Assembly (NCBI GenBank): GCA_003695015.1
Contig: RFJD01000589.1
Span: forward strand, 1-7,037
Origin: Verrucomicrobiota bacterium
GTDB taxonomy: Bacteria > Verrucomicrobiota > Verrucomicrobiia > Limisphaerales > J093
DNA length: 7,037 nucleotides
Direction: 5' to 3'
In this document: in pieces, positions 6,208 to 7,037 of the stretch
Numbering within the stretch: position 1 is the stretch's first letter
Layout: every line of letters begins with the position of its first letter
Position numbers and translations under genes: made by a program
Notes under the pieces: model-generated
The model's database searches: none
Seen by the model: the letters and a program-made list of their open reading frames with translations, nothing else
Told to the model about the DNA's origin: nothing

Positions 6208-7037
6208 GTGAACCCGAATCCACCAGACCCGACATCGTTTTCCGGGGATTGGCGCACCGAGGTCCTGCCCTGCCTCGATCCCCGGCAGGCCGACCGCGCC
6301 GTGGCGGAGGCGGTGCGGTGGTTGCAGGCCGGCCAGCCGGTGGCGTTGCCCACCGAAACCGTCTATGGCCTGGCCGCCAACGCCTTCGACCCCGCCGCCG
6401 TCCGGGCCGTCTTCGCCGCCAAGGGCCGCCCCGCCCACAACCCGCTCATCGTCCACGTCGCCTCGCTCGAGATGGCCCGCGCCTGCGTGGCCGAGTGGCC
6501 CGAAACCGCCGCCCGCCTGGCCGGGCGTTTCTGGCCCGGACCACTGACGTTGGTGCTGCCGCGTTCGTCCCGCGTGCCCGACATCGTCACCGCCGGCGGG
6601 CCGACCGTCGCCATCCGTTGGCCGGCCCATCCGGTCATGCAGGCGGTCATCCGGGCCTGTGGTTTTCCGCTGGCAGCGCCCAGCGCCAACCGTTCCAGCC
6701 GCCTCTCGCCCACCTGCGCCGCGCACGTCCTGCGCAGCCTCGGGGGGCGCATCCGGTTGATCCTCGACGCCGGTCCCTGCCCGGTCGGCATCGAGTCCAC
6801 CGTGCTGGACCTGACGGCTCGGCCGCCCCGCATCCTGCGGCCCGGCGGGGTTTCCCGCGAAGCCATCGTGGCATGCCTCGGAACCGACGTTCTCGCCAGC
6901 CCGCCGCCACCGGCCGCCCAACCGGGTCCCCAACGCAGCCCCGGGCTCCTCTCGAAGCACTACGCCCCCGAAACGCCGGTCGAGCTGGCCGCATGGACGG
7001 ACCCCGCCGGGTTGCGCCGTCGCTTGGACGAAGCCGG
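6208..7037 (+). CDS. tsaC: L-threonylcarbamoyladenylate synthase, Sua5 type, 3' partial
   Basis: This cytoplasmic enzyme makes threonylcarbamoyl-AMP from threonine, bicarbonate and ATP, the first step of t6A37 tRNA modification. From GTG 6208, 276 codons are visible and open to the right edge. YrdC-domain motifs are LPTETVYGLAA (47-57), KGRPAHNPLIVHV (72-84), FWPGPLTLVLP (108-118), VAIRWPAHP (134-142), PLAAPSANRSSRLSPT (154-169), GIESTVLDL (194-202) and ILRPGGVS (209-216). The linker motif SPGLLSKHYAPETPVEL (244-260) marks the long Sua5 form, which carries a C-terminal domain; only its beginning is present. GTG is chosen because family similarity already begins near residue 18 (TEVLPCLDP) and no other in-frame start lies between. 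The ATG at 6168 is out of frame. Upstream, CCAGG is a poor ribosome site. A 124-bp gap with stem-loops suggests a transcription unit separate from the isomerase. Confidence 0.95.
   Translation, partial: MNPNPPDPTSFSGDWRTEVLPCLDPRQADRAVAEAVRWLQAGQPVALPTETVYGLAANAFDPAAVRAVFAAKGRPAHNPLIVHVASLEMARACVAEWPETAARLAGRFWPGPLTLVLPRSSRVPDIVTAGGPTVAIRWPAHPVMQAVIRACGFPLAAPSANRSSRLSPTCAAHVLRSLGGRIRLILDAGPCPVGIESTVLDLTARPPRILRPGGVSREAIVACLGTDVLASPPPPAAQPGPQRSPGLLSKHYAPETPVELAAWTDPAGLRRRLDEA

Noticed and set aside
6168..6210. ATG at 6168 as the start of the Sua5-type gene
   Set aside because: It is in a different frame from the conserved YrdC domain; GTG 6208 is the only in-frame start before the similarity begins.
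5046..6353. Long minus-strand open frame opposite the isomerase
   Set aside because: It spans several unrelated features, has no recognisable motif, and the plus-strand isomerase is strongly supported by its catalytic motifs.

Overview
The window is GC-rich DNA, about two-thirds G+C or more, and almost fully packed with genes. It looks like a bacterial chromosome, most likely a member of Verrucomicrobiota (Limisphaerales/Pedosphaerales-like); a planctomycete is the main alternative. This placement is inference. It rests on the Tat-exported sugar isomerase paired with an NHS-family transporter, the scarcity of Shine-Dalgarno sequences, the frequent ATGA start/stop overlaps, and an intergenic region full of GC-rich imperfect repeats and hairpins. 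There is no phage, IS, CRISPR, tRNA or rRNA signal.

Layout. (a) 1-1351, plus strand: 3' part of a gene for a two-domain protein, a DUF2064/TIGR04282-type nucleotidyl/glycosyltransferase domain fused to a TIGR04283-type family-2 glycosyltransferase. Both families are named for arsenosugar biosynthesis. The reading frame is open through the left edge. (b) 3012-1394, minus strand: plsY then gpsA, overlapping by ATGA. GpsA makes glycerol-3-phosphate and PlsY acylates it, so this is a phospholipid-initiation operon. It converges on the glycosyltransferase gene with a gap of only 42 bp. (c) 3013-3565: a divergent intergenic region of about 550 bp with no credible protein gene. It holds three tandem units of about 30 bp, a 9-bp inverted repeat, two REP-like hairpin elements in opposite orientation, and a candidate promoter for the rightward genes. 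(d) 3566-6083, plus strand: a possible 35-codon upstream ORF, an NHS/MFS transporter and a Tat-signal TIM-barrel sugar isomerase/epimerase, each joined to the next by an ATGA overlap. This resembles a sugar or nucleoside uptake and processing unit. (e) 6086-6145: tandem stem-loops that may end that operon. (f) 6208 to the right edge: a Sua5-type threonylcarbamoyl-AMP synthase gene starting with GTG and cut by the window end.

Most of the window is ordinary metabolism. The points most worth a second look are the inverted REP-like pair, whose stems differ in sequence but keep pairing; the roughly 90-residue soluble insert before the last transmembrane helix of the transporter; the coupled upstream ORF; and the Pro/Ala-rich N-terminal extension of the glycosyltransferase fusion, which hints at a further domain outside the window.
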